Positions 50,486 through 63,110 of a stretch of DNA of 64,000 bases are shown one piece after another (within the stretch, counting starts at the first letter, position 1; the number at the start of each line of letters is the position of its first letter). The notes beneath the pieces are model-generated. The model was not told the origin of the DNA, ran no database searches, and saw only the letters and a list, made by a program, of their open reading frames with translations. This DNA comes from Physcomitrium patens (lineage: Eukaryota; Streptophyta; Bryopsida; Funariales; Funariaceae): NCBI RefSeq assembly GCF_000002425.4, contig NC_037270.1, positions 14,836,678-14,900,677 on the forward strand, written 5' to 3'. The position numbers were made by a program, and so were the translations under genes.

Positions 50486-50974
50486 CTAGTACGGATACTC
50501 TCCAACGTAGTTTCCTGGAGGAGAGTAGCTGCAAATCATGAACACTGGATAGTTGACATATGATGCGCACAGGACCTTAGCACACCCGACGCTGGTGGTG
50601 GTACTCCACACCACCTGCGTGTAATGCGCACAGCATGACCGCGTGCTGCCATCGAACGGGCCGTATGTGTAGGCTGCACTCTCGGAGACCCATAGTTGGA
50701 CGGCTTCGGTGGGAGTGTCAGCGGTGCTTCCGCCCCAGTAGATGTTCTCGCCATAGTCCCCACCCGAATGACCCCAATCATCGCAAGATCCCGTCAGAGT
50801 CTGGGTATACGCGAGCGCATAGTCAGCCAAAGTGGTGTTCCACGCAAGCGGGGGGGTGCCAACCGCGCTGCGAGCGGCGTTGTGGGCATCGACCCACTCC
50901 GCCTCGTCCTGTGCGATGGCGGCGGAGAAGATTGTTGCGACGAGGAGTGCGAGGAGGATGATGTGCCGCGACAT
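50486..50974 (-). CDS. Secreted PR-1-type CAP-domain protein
   Basis: Single-exon minus-strand gene of 162 residues. A signal peptide is clear: MSRHIILLALLVATIFSAAIA, with likely cleavage before QDEAEW. The CAP domain follows: DAHNAARSAVG near its start, GDYGENIYWGG, AVQLWVSE, then CAP1 motif HYTQVVW, GCAKVLC, and the CAP2-like MICSYSPPGNYVGEYPY ending at the stop. Six cysteines fit the three disulfides of plant PR-1. Length is typical of PR-1 (about 160). PR-1 proteins are apoplastic, bind sterols and accumulate during pathogen attack; that this copy is inducible is an inference. The ATG at 50974 is chosen because it opens the signal peptide; the open frame extends upstream to 51118 but that part lacks family similarity. 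The gene is GC-rich amid AT-rich transposons. Confidence 0.93.
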   Translation of the reverse strand: MSRHIILLALLVATIFSAAIAQDEAEWVDAHNAARSAVGTPPLAWNTTLADYALAYTQTLTGSCDDWGHSGGDYGENIYWGGSTADTPTEAVQLWVSESAAYTYGPFDGSTRSCCAHYTQVVWSTTTSVGCAKVLCASYVNYPVFMICSYSPPGNYVGEYPY

Positions 50975-51650
50975 GGTTGCCGTTCTGAATGCCAACTCGC
51001 GAGTGGAGGTTGATGAGAGAGGATTGCGGATGCTGCAGCTTGAATGTAGATTGCAAGGCCAAGGCGACCTCTTATGGTGGATCTCAGAGATCGCTCCCAT
51101 TCGCCAGCTCCAGTGCAACTACTGGTGCGCATGAGTGCACGACTCGGGGGTTGGGGGACGAATCAGTTGCCGACAGAGAGCTCCTCGTGCTTGAGCGTCA
51201 GGTCAACCCATGACCGGCTGTTGAGCTCAACGTTCATTGTGTATGCGCATCAAGGGAGGATGCCCAGATACTGAACGGTGGGCCATCTGGGATTGGTTTG
51301 CATGTGGCAGTAAGGAGCCCACTCCGATAGAAATGAACCTATTGCCCGAAGAAACTGCGTCCTCGACAAGATCCACTTTGCCAACAAGTGGCACTGCCAG
51401 TTGGGCCACTCAGTGCAGGACGCTCACCGAAGCGTGGACGGGGTGCGCAAGAGAGTTAGGGTTGGAAACAGTAGCGTGCGGAAGGCGAAGGCCGTTTCCA
51501 TGCCTGTGAGGGATGGTGGTACGAGGAAGCCTATAATCCTGCCACAAGTGATGGCGATTCAGAATGGACACTGTGCACTGGACACTGTGCACTGGAAAGA
51601 ATGGTGGGCCTTGGAGAGTGACGACTGGTTTGTTGTGGAGGGGTCTTTTG
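50975..51650 (-). promoter_or_regulatory. GC-rich upstream region of PR-1
   Basis: Upstream of PR-1 on the minus strand, GC-rich up to 51.64 kb where copia LTR sequence begins. It presumably includes promoter and leader. Open frames on both strands are long because stop codons are rare in GC-rich DNA and show no known domain. The 11-base word CACTGTGCACTGGA-like is tandemly doubled at 51569-51595. Confidence 0.4.
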
Positions 51651-51654
51651 TTTC

Positions 51655-54600
51655 AATAAGCAGAACTTATCACTCAAAACACATATATCAGGGTGTAATA
51701 CACAACTTTATTTTCAAAATTCACATTTATATCTCAAGAGAAGTTATACTTTTAACCAGTAAATCAATAGTTACTAAACTCCCACTAAAAGGATAACTTC
51801 TCTATTGAGATTACATGAAGTAATTCTCCTACTTCAATAGAGAAGTTGAATATCATCTTAGATGTATGGTGAGTAGAACATTCATTTTTTTGAACTTTCT
51901 GGAATTAATGGTTTTGTAAATATATTGGCAATGTTTTCGTGAGTAGAGATATAGTCAATTTGTAGAAGTCCATTCTAAATTTGTTCTCTGAATATATGAT
52001 ATTTTATATCCATGTTCTTAGTTCGTGAATGGAATTTAGGGTTAAGTGCAAGCTTGGTAGCACTTTGAGAGTCAAATTATAAGATTGTAATAATCTTTGA
52101 GAGCCAAATTATAAGATTATAATCTAACTCTTAAAGTGCTATGAAGCTTGCTATGTCTTGCAAAAATCCTAAATCAATAAAGAGCCTTCAACACCATATG
52201 ATTTCTTTTGTGACCATATAACAAGCAAACATACTCAGAATATGTCATACTATCAACAAGACATGTTTTTTTTTTCGACTCCCAATTGATTGAACCTCCA
52301 TTCAAGGAAAGAACGTATCCATTGCAAGACTTTCTATCATCAATATTTGTTGCATAATTAGCATCTACTTATGTGGTAAACAAGGTTGGAGAGATAGTCC
52401 CACTGTAAACCAACTTGAAATCTAGAATAGTGTATAGATTTCCAAAAATTCTTCAAATAGCATGTATAAACTTGGACTTGAAATAGGCAATGTAAAAGAT
52501 ATCGTGGCAAGTTTTGATAGAAGCAAATTTGAGGTTGCCAATTGCATTAAAAAATAAAAAAATATTGTCATTATCTATATCTAAAGAATATTTGGAAATT
52601 GATGATCTTTGAACTTAGAAGCTTGTATCATAAAAGTTTCTTGATTAAGTTGGCCATATAGAAACGTGGTTTTAATATCAAATTACTTAATGTACATGTC
52701 TTCTTGAACAACTATAGTAAAAATAAGATGGATTAAGTCAAATGTTATAGTCAAAAAGAAAGTTTGTATATAATCAATTCCATATTCTTATGAATAATCT
52801 TTAGTGACTAACTGGGCCTTGAAACTATTGACAATGCCATCGATCTTGGTTTTAAGAGTAAAGATCTACTTGTAATTGATTGCTTTTTGTCCTAATGATA
52901 AATTAGTGAGATTCCATGTTTTTTTTACAAGTAAGGATTTGAATTCATCTTATATGGCTTTTGGCCAGTATATCAAATATGGTAAATAAAGAGCTTCTTG
53001 AAAAAATTATAGAATTTTTGAAATAGTGACAAAATCTTTAAAATTGATTTGTTTACATGGCAAAGTCTTGATAAAATTAGCAGAGGTGTAGTGCCAATAT
53101 TTAATTGAATAATCAAAGCATAAATAATGTTGTTGTTGTTGTCCAGAAAAAAGATGAAGAGAAGAAAAATTTGATCAAGGTTCTTCAACCAAGTGACTAT
53201 ATGATGATAATATTGGTGATTTTGGTGGTCCTTCTTAATAAGTTGGATTTGAAATAAGATCAATAATAAGTAGAATAGCATCATAAGCAAGAAATGATAT
53301 ACTTCTAGTGCTTGTATCTTCAAAATTTGTTAGTTGATCTTTAATGATAATAGATGGAAAATGATTTATTTCAATAGAATTTGATAAGTCAATTGTATAG
53401 AAATTAAAATCTGAGCTGGTAATATTAGAATTCACAAGACGATCAGGGTGATTTATATGTCAATGGTCAAATGAACAATCAAAAAATACAAATGGTATCT
53501 CAATAGTAGCAGCATTAAAAGATTTATTTTTTAAAAATGATACATCTTTTGTATAATTATATTCATTGAAGATTATGTTTCTATTTATATTGACTTATTG
53601 ACTCTATAAGTTCCAAATCCGATATCTTTTAGAAGTATCTAAATAGCCAAGGAAGAGTCCAATGCAGCTTTTAGGATCTAATGTCTTGTACACATTGTTG
53701 TATTGCCTGGTTTTCTATCTGGGAATACACTGGGTACCTAATTATAGAGAGTTTATTTTTAACTTATTGGCCAATCTTTAATAAGTTGTTTAACCTTAAA
53801 AATAGAAGAAAAATAAATACTACATGTTCTTTATAAAAACTCCAAATGATTCAAAGTTTGTACCAAAATCATAGCCAAAAATCTAAACCTACAAACTTTA
53901 GACTTCGATGTTCAAATCCCTCCAAAATACTAACCCTAATATCTAATATGGCCTCGGGTAGCCTCCTTGAAGCCCATTGGTCATTATTTTTGACCAATAG
54001 GAATGGAGATTTTCATCATCCATCTCCATTCATCCATATTGATGTCTTAACTTCTCTTTTTTGCTACCAATATCTTTCTCCAATCCTTTTTTTTTTAATA
54101 AGATTTACATAATATATGTCCTAAACACCAAACAAAAGAAATAAAATAAGACTTCAATGATGACCAATGTCTAATAAAGATGACTCTAAATATTTAAAAT
54201 TACTACCAACAAAATCAATCTCAAAAGCCACTATCAAAAGAAAATAAAGTTATACAAATTCTAATAGTAATCCTTTTAACCATATTCTACAACCAACTAA
54301 AATCCAGTAACATGGCTCTCACCATGTTGCTAAGTAAATTGTATATTAAATACATAATCACATTATTTTCATATGGTAGCCAAATCACAACACGACAAGG
54401 TGATAAAGAATATATTTTACAATCAAATGGCCTTATATGAGTTAGTAATGGCTTTGTTCTTGTATAAGCCTCAAATGATGTTATGTTTGGATTTAATTAT
54501 AAATAAGTATGATTCAGTGTATATATGATGTTATCCATTGTTTCTATCCAAAATAAAAGGTCAATTTTTTTATAATAGATCATATTCCAAATTGCATCTA

Positions 54601-56066
54601 TAATTGTTCTGTTCTAGGTTATAAAAAATGGTGAGTTCATGCTTGATCCCTTATGTATGAAAAAAATGAATAAAAATTATATTACAGAATTTACTAGTGT
54701 TGTCAATTCTTAGAGTGAATACTTAATAATCAATGTCTCAAAAATAGCCTTGTATACTTGTTGAAAATATTTTAGAGCATTAGATTTTTTTAGAAATATA
54801 AAAGATAAATCTATAACATGTGTGATTATCTTAGAAAAGTGTATAATAGCATGATCCATCATAAGAAAGGACACTCATTGATCCACAGATATTGTACTAA
54901 ATTATCATTCTAGTATATAAATATTTTATGTTTTTGAGCAACATTGGTAAAATTGAATAGATTTCTTTCAAATCCAAGAATGTATAAAATTTTTATGAGT
55001 AAATAAACTTCACTTCTATTAAATAGTTCTATAAGTATTCAAATATCTTTCATACTTGTTTTGTAACAACAATATCTTATTGGAGTTTCAACGGGCAATA
55101 TTACATCTAATAGCAAAGGATTGTAATAGAAAAATTAGTGAATTTGATGTATCATGTAGTTAGTAATATTGCTATGAAGAATCCAACCTTTTGAATGACA
55201 TTTATATGTAAAGACATTTTAATTCAGGTGATTATAGAAGTTAGAAAATTTGATGAAAATTGATCATGTTTGTGAGAATTAATAAAATCATAATGCTCAT
55301 CATGATTATTAGTATCATATAGTATAATATATTGCTTCATGCTGGGATATGAGTGTTCTTGATAAAAGTCTAAATATAAAGAATTTTATGACTCAATAAA
55401 TATAGCTTCATGAAAAATAAGGTTGATTAAAATTTTCTTGAAATATATGTGGATATTCTTGCCACTAATGTATATTAGATTTTCTTTCAATCAATAAAGT
55501 AAAATGAATGTAAGCAATGTAATCTTTTTCTTTCTACTCTTTATTGTGTGATTTTTTTTATCCAAACCATCAATATATTATATGATAACTTTAGTGCAAA
55601 AGAGATTTTGAAGTTGTCATTTTGAAAGGTAAAATTCAAAACTATTGAAATGTTGAATGGCATTTAAGTCTTTTTTTATTAACATTTTGATTAGAATAAG
55701 AAAGAATAGAGAAAAAAATGACAAAAAATTCTATTGAAAGAGAACCTTAAAAAAATTAAGAAATTAAGAAATTTAAGAAAATGCATTGGAATTAAAAAAA
55801 ATAAAATTTCAAACTAGTATTATTTAGTAATATAATTATGCAATTAAGAAGATGATCAACTATTACTTTATTATGCAATAATGCAATTAGCAAGACATTT
55901 ATTTATGCACAAATTAAAAGACTAGGGACAATAATCTTTTGTTTCAATATGCAAAATACATTACTCAAAATGCATACATCAGGATGTAATACACAACTTT
56001 ATTTTAAAAAATCATATTTATATCTTAAAAAAAAGTTATATTTTTAATTAGTAAATCAATAGTTAT
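51655..56066 (-). mobile_element. Ty1/copia LTR retrotransposon fossil 1
   Basis: Paired LTR-like ends at about 51655-51783 and 55943-56066 share GTAATACACAACTTTATTTT and AGTAAATCAATAGTTA. The minus-strand interior contains decayed reverse transcriptase/RNase H sequence at about 52.0-53.0 kb and integrase-related sequence to about 55 kb, recognised by collinearity with copia fossil 2. Length is about 4.4 kb; a gag region was not recognised. It is broken many times and old. A separate repeat appears nested at about 53.70-54.36 kb. Confidence 0.65.
53700..54360. repeat. Nested repeat inside copia fossil 1
   Basis: This segment is not matched by copia fossil 2 and starts with the GGGAATACACTGGGTACCTAA motif that also occurs near 47.45 kb and, inverted, near 41.0 kb. 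It contains CCAATAGGAATGGAGATTTTC-type sequence unlike its surroundings. Edges are approximate. Confidence 0.4.
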
Positions 56067-56289
56067 TAAAGAGTAGCCAAGAATTAATAGAAAAATCTTG
56101 CTAATTACTTCATAGTCTTGGAATTGATAGGTGCAAAATAGAAGGATTGAGATACATTTTTTTGGAGGATCCTTCAATCAAAGTGAGTTCTTATCCACAT
56201 CCGACACAATATCCATTGCTATCCTTGTATATTTTTGTGTATTTTTTTTTATTATGATAGTTATTTTTATAAATAAATAAATAAATAAA

Positions 56290-56334
<45 letters not shown>

Positions 56335-56745
56335 CAAAATACCAATACAATCAAAAATATTATTAAAAATATATAAGATAATAATGAATGCTTTGTCAAA
56401 TGTAGATAGAAATATAATACAAATCCTTCCTATTGCACTAGTCAAGTTGGAGACTAGCTATAGATGGATCCACCAATTGATCACATGCTACCTTTTTACC
56501 TTACAAAAACAAAGCTAAGAATCTAACCCCCACCTCATTTGAATCCCATACAATTGATAATAAATAGAAAAACATAGATTGCCAAGGAAATTTTTAATCT
56601 AAGACAAATATCATCACAATGTGTTCAGTTTCTTAGAGTGTCTAGCATGTGTAATGTATGATGGACTGACTTTGATAACAAAGTGTTATGGACAAAACTC
56701 TAGAATCAATGTCGGTAAAATATATTTGTGAAAATGAGTCATTGC
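56067..56745. repeat. Right arm of inverted duplication, inner piece, with microsatellites
   Basis: About 56440-56735 matches the reverse complement of 50310-50485 (PR-1 3' flank). The match fades at the position equivalent to the PR-1 stop codon. An AT run (56293-56318) continues directly into a GT run (56319-56334). No functional PR-1 copy remains here. Confidence 0.6.
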
Positions 56746-59700
56746 TATTGTTTTTACTATAACAAGAATATTAAGGAAAGTAACAATACTTTATTACAAG
56801 TAAAATCTTATATATCAATAAGAAGTTCTTATTTCTTACTAGTAACACATTAGTTACTAAACTCTCACTAAATAATAAATTTTTCATTGATATTACAATA
56901 TGTCTTAATTCTCCCACTTTAATAGAGAAGTGAAGTATTAGCTTGAGTATAGAGTCAAAAAAATACACAATATCTTGAATTTATCAAGAGTTAGAACTTT
57001 TGTAAAAATATTAGCTATACTTTTATTAGTAGATATATAATTTATTTATAAAACTCTATTTTTAACTTACTCTCAAATCATGTGATATTTAATATCAATA
57101 TATTTAGTATAAAAATAAAATTTAGAATTAACTGCCAATCTAATTATACTTTGTGAATCAAATTATAAAATGATCGATTTTTCTTAAGTATAGCCAAGAT
57201 CTATTAACATTTATTAACACCAAATAATTTCTTTGGCTGCCATATAGCAAGCAATATATTCAAAATAGGTTATGCTATCAACTATATATTCTTATTTCTT
57301 TGATCTCTTATTAATTGATCTACCATTTAAAAATAAAACATAGCTACTTTATAATTTTTAATCATCTAAATCAGCTACATAGATAACATTAATAAATGCA
57401 ATAAGAAAATCTGATAAATTTGTGCCACTATAAACAAGTTTAAAATCCAAAGTGACTTGAATATATCAAAATATTTGTTTTACAACATTACAATATGCTT
57501 GAATAAATGTTATTTTGAAATGTGAGATGTTACTTACAGATTAAATAATATTACGTTGAGTGCCTATAGAGGCAAATTGAAGACTACCAATAGCATTTAT
57601 AAAAAGAAAATTTTCAATCAATTTGTTGTTAGCAAAATTAATACTTCAAAAAATAGAATTATAATCCACTAGAATAGTAATTGGAGTTGATTATGAAAAT
57701 CCATTATTATATAAAATCCTTTTCAAGTAGGCTTTTTGATGCATGAATATAAGTTTTGCAGCTTGATTTTTTTTTATTTGTAAACCAACACATGTGTAAA
57801 TGATATACTTTGGTTGAAAATTAAAAAATTTCAAAACCTAAAGTTTGCTTCATATAAGTCTCTTGATCAAGTTGGCAATGTAAGAAAGGTGCTTTTATAT
57901 TAAATTGTCAAATATGCATATCATGACTTGTAGGTATAATAAAAACAAGTCTGATGGAATCATATTTAATAGTAGATGAATAGGTCTTTGTAAAATCAAT
58001 TCTATATTTTTGTGAATATCTTTCTGCAACCAATCTTTCTTTGAATCAATCAATAGTGCCATCAGACTTTGTTTTAAGTGCATAAATCCATTTACAATTT
58101 ATAGGTTTTCTTCCAAAAGACAAATCTATTAATTGCCAAGTATTATTATCAATTAAATATTGATACTCTTCATACATAGCACCTTTTTATTATGAAGAGT
58201 GTATTAAAAGAAGTACCTATTAATATGATTGAGGAACAAAAGATATAGATTGAGTCATAAATTGCATAGTTGTTGGAATAGAATTTGTCTCAAATAAAGA
58301 TATAGATATATTTAGTAAAACAATTAATAATGTCATAGAATCATAAATTAATCATGATAAAGTAGTGGATGGCTTTGATAATTGATGCTACAAAGAAATT
58401 GAACTTAAAGTAATAATAGTTTCTATATTTTTGATATTTTCTTCAATAAATGCAATAGATAATATCATCACAAAATTTGTAGATGTTTATTGCCACTTAT
58501 TTATAAAATATTCGTAATGATCAGGAGGACGACGAAATTATTATGCAAGATGAATTAGAGATGATGAAATTTGTGAGTTTAATTCAATAGGAACATTATG
58601 AAAATTTTGATTAGAAGGTAAAACAGCATGAACATTATCAAAATTCTGCTAAGAAAGATCAACAATAATAGGCAATACATTGTATTGAATAAAATTATGT
58701 CATAAATTTCTATTAATATTTAGATTGTTATGACAAATGAAGTCATTGCTATTGTGCATGCTATAATGAAGAGCTTGATTGTCATTACTCTTATTGATTA
58801 TATAATCATGATTTTCAAGATGATTTTAATTATAATTAAAATAATTTTTATTGCTCATATTGATATCATACCTATGATTGATATGATGAGTATTTTCTTT
58901 GTTTAGATGAAAAATATCATTTTCTATAGAATTATTCACATTGCTTTCATATAATTGAGAACTATGAGAATCTAGATTTGTCGTAATAAAATTTTAAAGT
59001 ATACTTGTAGATGGCATATTTAATTCTAGTAAAGAAGGTTTTGTAGATTCTTAAAAAACTTAAGAAGATTTCTAAAAAATACTTTAAATGAAGTTGTACT
59101 TTGAATAACATTCTCTTTAGATAATATTTCTTGTATATAATTGTGTTCATCAAAGATAATATCTTAACTAATCATTACTTGTTTGGATATTAAATTTTAG
59201 ATTTGATAAGCTTTTGATTCATCTAAGTATCCAAGAAATAATCCAATATGACCTTTAGCATCAAGTTTTTTTTTTTTAAATTTTTTTTCAGATATGTAAG
59301 TATAAACTTTGCATCCAAAAGGTTGCATATGAAAAAGAGAAGGTTTCATTCCAATATAAGCCTCAAAAGAAGTAATATTTGGAAGAAGACAAGAACGTGT
59401 GGGATTTAAGGTGTAAACTATGTTGTCAATAGTCTTTGTTCAAAATACTGGATTAAGATGAGTATGATAAATCATACTTCTAATAGCCTCCATAATTGTA
59501 TAATTGTCTCTCTCTGAAATCCCATTTTGCTCTGGAGTATATAAAACCATTAATTCATGTTTTATGCCTGTTGTATGTAAAAATTCATTAAAATGTTGAT
59601 TACAAAATTCTCTTCTATTTTCCATTTGTAAAGTAAGAATTCTATAATCAGTGTCTCTGAATATGGTTTTGTAAACCTTTTGAAAACATATTATAGCCTT

Positions 59701-61973
59701 TGATTTTTGAAAAATACAAAAAATAAATTGATATCATATAGAATTATTTTGAAATAAATATAGTATAATGATTTTCTATGAGATGGCATACTTATGGAAC
59801 CACATACATCACTATGAATAAGCATGTTAGGTAATGAAGCTCGAATATGGTTTAACTTTTTAGGAAATATGTTTTTGTGTGACTTGCCAAAAACACATCC
59901 AGAATATAATTTTGGATATTTAATAGATTTAAGTCAAATACTAGTTACTAAACCATTAATAGCTATCTTTCTAATCAATGTCATAATATAAGTAGCTAAG
60001 TTGAGGATGCCATGTTTGAATATTTTTTAATTCTTCTGAAGATGGAATATTACTGTAAAAAGCTGCATATAAGACAGTTGCTGGAGGAAGAAGAATTAAA
60101 TAATTTAAAATATAAGATTCTTAACGCTTTCTTCCTATCATTACAATAGTATTATTTTGAATAAGCTCACATGTTGAATTCTTGAAAAGAATAAATATTT
60201 TATACTGTCTTATAATCTTTGTTAGACTAAAAAGGTTTTTTCCAAAATTTAGAATATAATTTTTTTTTTGTAGAAGATGGATTTCAATTGAATAAAGTAA
60301 TTGAACTAAAATCTTGATATCACTTATTCCCATCACAAAACGTTTATGTCCAATAGTTGTTCCAATAGGCTATATTGCATTAGCTTATAGAGGTTTATAA
60401 TTGATGAACCAATGAAGCTTGTCAGTTATATGTTTTGTTGTGTCACTATCAGCTATATGTCCTTTTGTAATTCCTCAAGATACTAGTGCAATATAAACTT
60501 GAATAATATCAAAATTGTAATTAAAACTATTTTGATCTGATTTATAATATTGCTCTTGACATAAATCATTTGAATGCTAATTTTTTGATTTTGAATAAGG
60601 AACTTTTGAAATCTGAGAAGTACTAGAATTTGAAGATTCTGCAAATGAAGCTTGTGTATTTTGTCGTGATTGTAATCTATATGGTTTAGGCATTGTTTCC
60701 TAAAACATTTGAGGACAATCTTGCCAGCAATGGCCAAGAATTCCACAATTATTATATTGGGATTTTCTTTTCATTTCATTGATATTTGAATTTTTGAACT
60801 CTATATTTTGATAAGACTGAGGCCAATAAGAATTTTGATTATTTTGTGTTATATCCAGTTGATAATAGTTTTGTGAGAAATCAAGTCAATAATTGCTCCT
60901 TGATAAATCCGGTCGATAATAAGACTGCCTTGATGAAGTCTGTGGCCATTGAGAAGAAGAACCTAGATGCCATAGCATAAGTCCTGGATATCGCATAGGT
61001 CCTGGTTCTAAAATATTTTGTGAATAATTTTGGAAAGGCTAGTTAGGATATGTACCTAAAATTAATCCACAAGGATTATAACTCCCATTAGTGGACTGCC
61101 CTTGATAACTTTTTGCATTGAAAGATTGTCCACATTCAGCATAAAATGCCCTTAACTCTGTAGTTGAATCATTCTCGGTTTGTAATAAAATCTTGTATTC
61201 TTTTGTTTGCAGATGCAATTTCAAATTGAATAAATTTTGGTCATCCTTTGCTGTGCTCTTCCAAGCTGAATAAAATCCGTCAAAATTAGCAGGGAGGTTC
61301 AAAGTTCAAATCATGCAGGAATTTGTAAATGTAGTGTCACCCAAATCCTTCAATTTGTTCATAATAAGTTCTAGTTGAGCTGTGAAACTAGAAATGGATT
61401 GACCATATTGAATTCTGGCATCAAAAAACTATCGCTTAAGTTCATTAACATTGACACTATTTTTAAATTCACGTCTGATCGAATGGTAAGAAACAGATAA
61501 TGAGTAGAAAGTTGAAAAATGTATTGCGTGTAAAACAAGAAGTTCAAGAAAATCAAGCAAGAGTTCGAGAGAACAAGAATTTTGAGTGGAAAAATAAGCA
61601 ATGTGAATTTTCTAAAAACTGCGACTGAAAAACTTGAAAAATATACTGGATACTAGAGTAACCGCTCAATCGTTCTTTAAAAAAAATCAATCACTCTGAT
61701 ATTATTTCTGAGGCAGTCAATTGCTCGAAAAAAAAAAAAAACAAAACAAAACAAAACAACTACATCGGTTGTAAACCGCTAAATTAATCAAGACCTAGCA
61801 CTCTGATCTAGCTCTCTAAAAACAAATTTACAGAACGACGAAGCGTGGGCCCATAAGCTATTGTTTTCACAGAATACCACACCAAGAATATCAGGGAAAT
61901 TAACAACACTTTATTACAGGTAAAATCTATGAGAAGTTCTTAATTCTTTCTTGTAAAACACTAGTTACTAAAG
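56746..61973 (-). mobile_element. Ty1/copia LTR retrotransposon fossil 2
   Basis: LTR-like ends at about 56746-56862 and 61858-61973 share AACACTTTATTACA-type and AGAAGTTCTTA words. Minus-strand interior in element order: gag (61039-61302, LPANFDGFYSAWKS...FNLKLHLQTKE, UBN2-like), zinc knuckle CGILGHCWQDC near 60.74 kb, integrase (59440-59625, TPEQNGISERDNYTIMEAIR), and decayed RT/RNase H at about 57.2-58.2 kb. Gag-IN-RT order identifies copia. It carries many breaks. It sits inside the right arm of the inverted duplication. Confidence 0.8.
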
Positions 61974-62013
61974 TTGCGAATTCACTGTGTGACCGCAATA
62001 GATCGAGCTGATA

Positions 62014-62052
<39 letters not shown>

Positions 62053-62353
62053 CACTAAAGAGTGCGGAGTTGAATAAAACGAGCAACTTAGACGTGGAAC
62101 TAGATTACCAGTTGTATCACCAGACCAGACCTTCTGTGGACTGCAAAGCTGGAACAATCAGCAAGATTTCACCCACTGCTGTAACAGCGAGTATGTGTTG
62201 CGGGGCAAGTTGCTCCAAAGATGTGGAACGCGGAGATGCGTTTGGGTTTCAAGTCACCATATTGTGTTGATTGATGTAAACTTTCACATGCCGATTTTGC
62301 ATTGGATTTGAGCGGAGCTGTAGAAAGCTGCATTGCATATCATGTGTGTGGTC
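61974..62353. repeat. Right arm of inverted duplication, outer piece
   Basis: Reverse complement partner of 49916-50265 (see that entry). It starts at GCGAATTCACTGTGTGAC, directly at the copia fossil 2 edge, and ends near TGCATATCATGTGTGTG. A 33-base poly-A tract at 62015-62047 replaces the A-rich stretch of the partner. Confidence 0.85.
62015..62047 (+). repeat. Poly-A tract, 33 bases
   Basis: Uninterrupted A run inside the inverted duplication. The left arm has a short mixed A/T-rich segment in the same place, so the run expanded or was inserted in the right arm. Confidence 0.95.
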
Positions 62354-63110
62354 ACGATATTCCGGAGTTGAGGATGGTCACGTCTGTGGACTAGTGTACT
62401 GCGTGGCTGAGTGATTCTGATGTATTCCAGATCTCGCCGGAGAAAGTACGAGCATGTACATGTTCGTGTTTTGAGAGAGGCATGGAGATGCCGAGTGTAA
62501 GGGGGGAAACTGTATGTATAGCCTGAAGAGTCGCATGGTCATGGAAAGCGGGGAATGTGAGGTAAGGCGGTACTTCGTTTGATTTCATGTCTTGAGGTGG
62601 GTTGTTTCAATCCAGATATGGAGAATACTTCTAGAAAAGAGAACGGTGGACTCGATGTGCATGGAATCACGTGAGGATCCCGACAATACCGGCACCGAGA
62701 CTCTTGTGGCTTTCATGCGTATAATGGGCACGGTTCACAGGCGTCGGACCTGGTCGGTCAATAGACGGTTGTTGGGGACCCATGCAATTAGTGAAGGAAA
62801 GACGACATTCAAGCCTGTCTTTCGGTATCGAGGACCTACCACAAGCCGTGAGTATTGGGCTGCGTGCCATGACAAAGTGCCGTGGCGCGTCGGTGTAGAG
62901 AAGAAGCTGTGGATTCATTTCATGTTCGGAAGGAGGGTTGCCAGATCTTGTAAACATCGTCATTCTCGTCGCCATCCTCATCGTCGTTATCTCAGCAAAG
63001 CCTTGTGACATGCTTGTTTGGATCAGTTCCAAGTTGGGCATGTTATATCTTGTCTTGATTGTTAGCAATTATGGCTTTACTAGTGTTCGGGAGTTATAAA
63101 AGCAGTTGCA
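62354..63110. other. GC-rich island without a recognised gene
   Basis: Composition is gene-like. Two overlapping open frames on opposite strands (62592-63008 plus; 62667-63068 minus) cover most of it, but neither starts with a convincing ATG-led family match nor shows a domain I know. It could be the outer part of the duplicated segment, a decayed gene, or a regulatory region. Confidence 0.4.

Noticed and set aside
56067-56470. Second PR-1 gene in the right arm of the inverted duplication
   Set aside because: Similarity stops near the position of the PR-1 stop codon; the sequence beyond is microsatellite and AT-rich DNA without CAP motifs.
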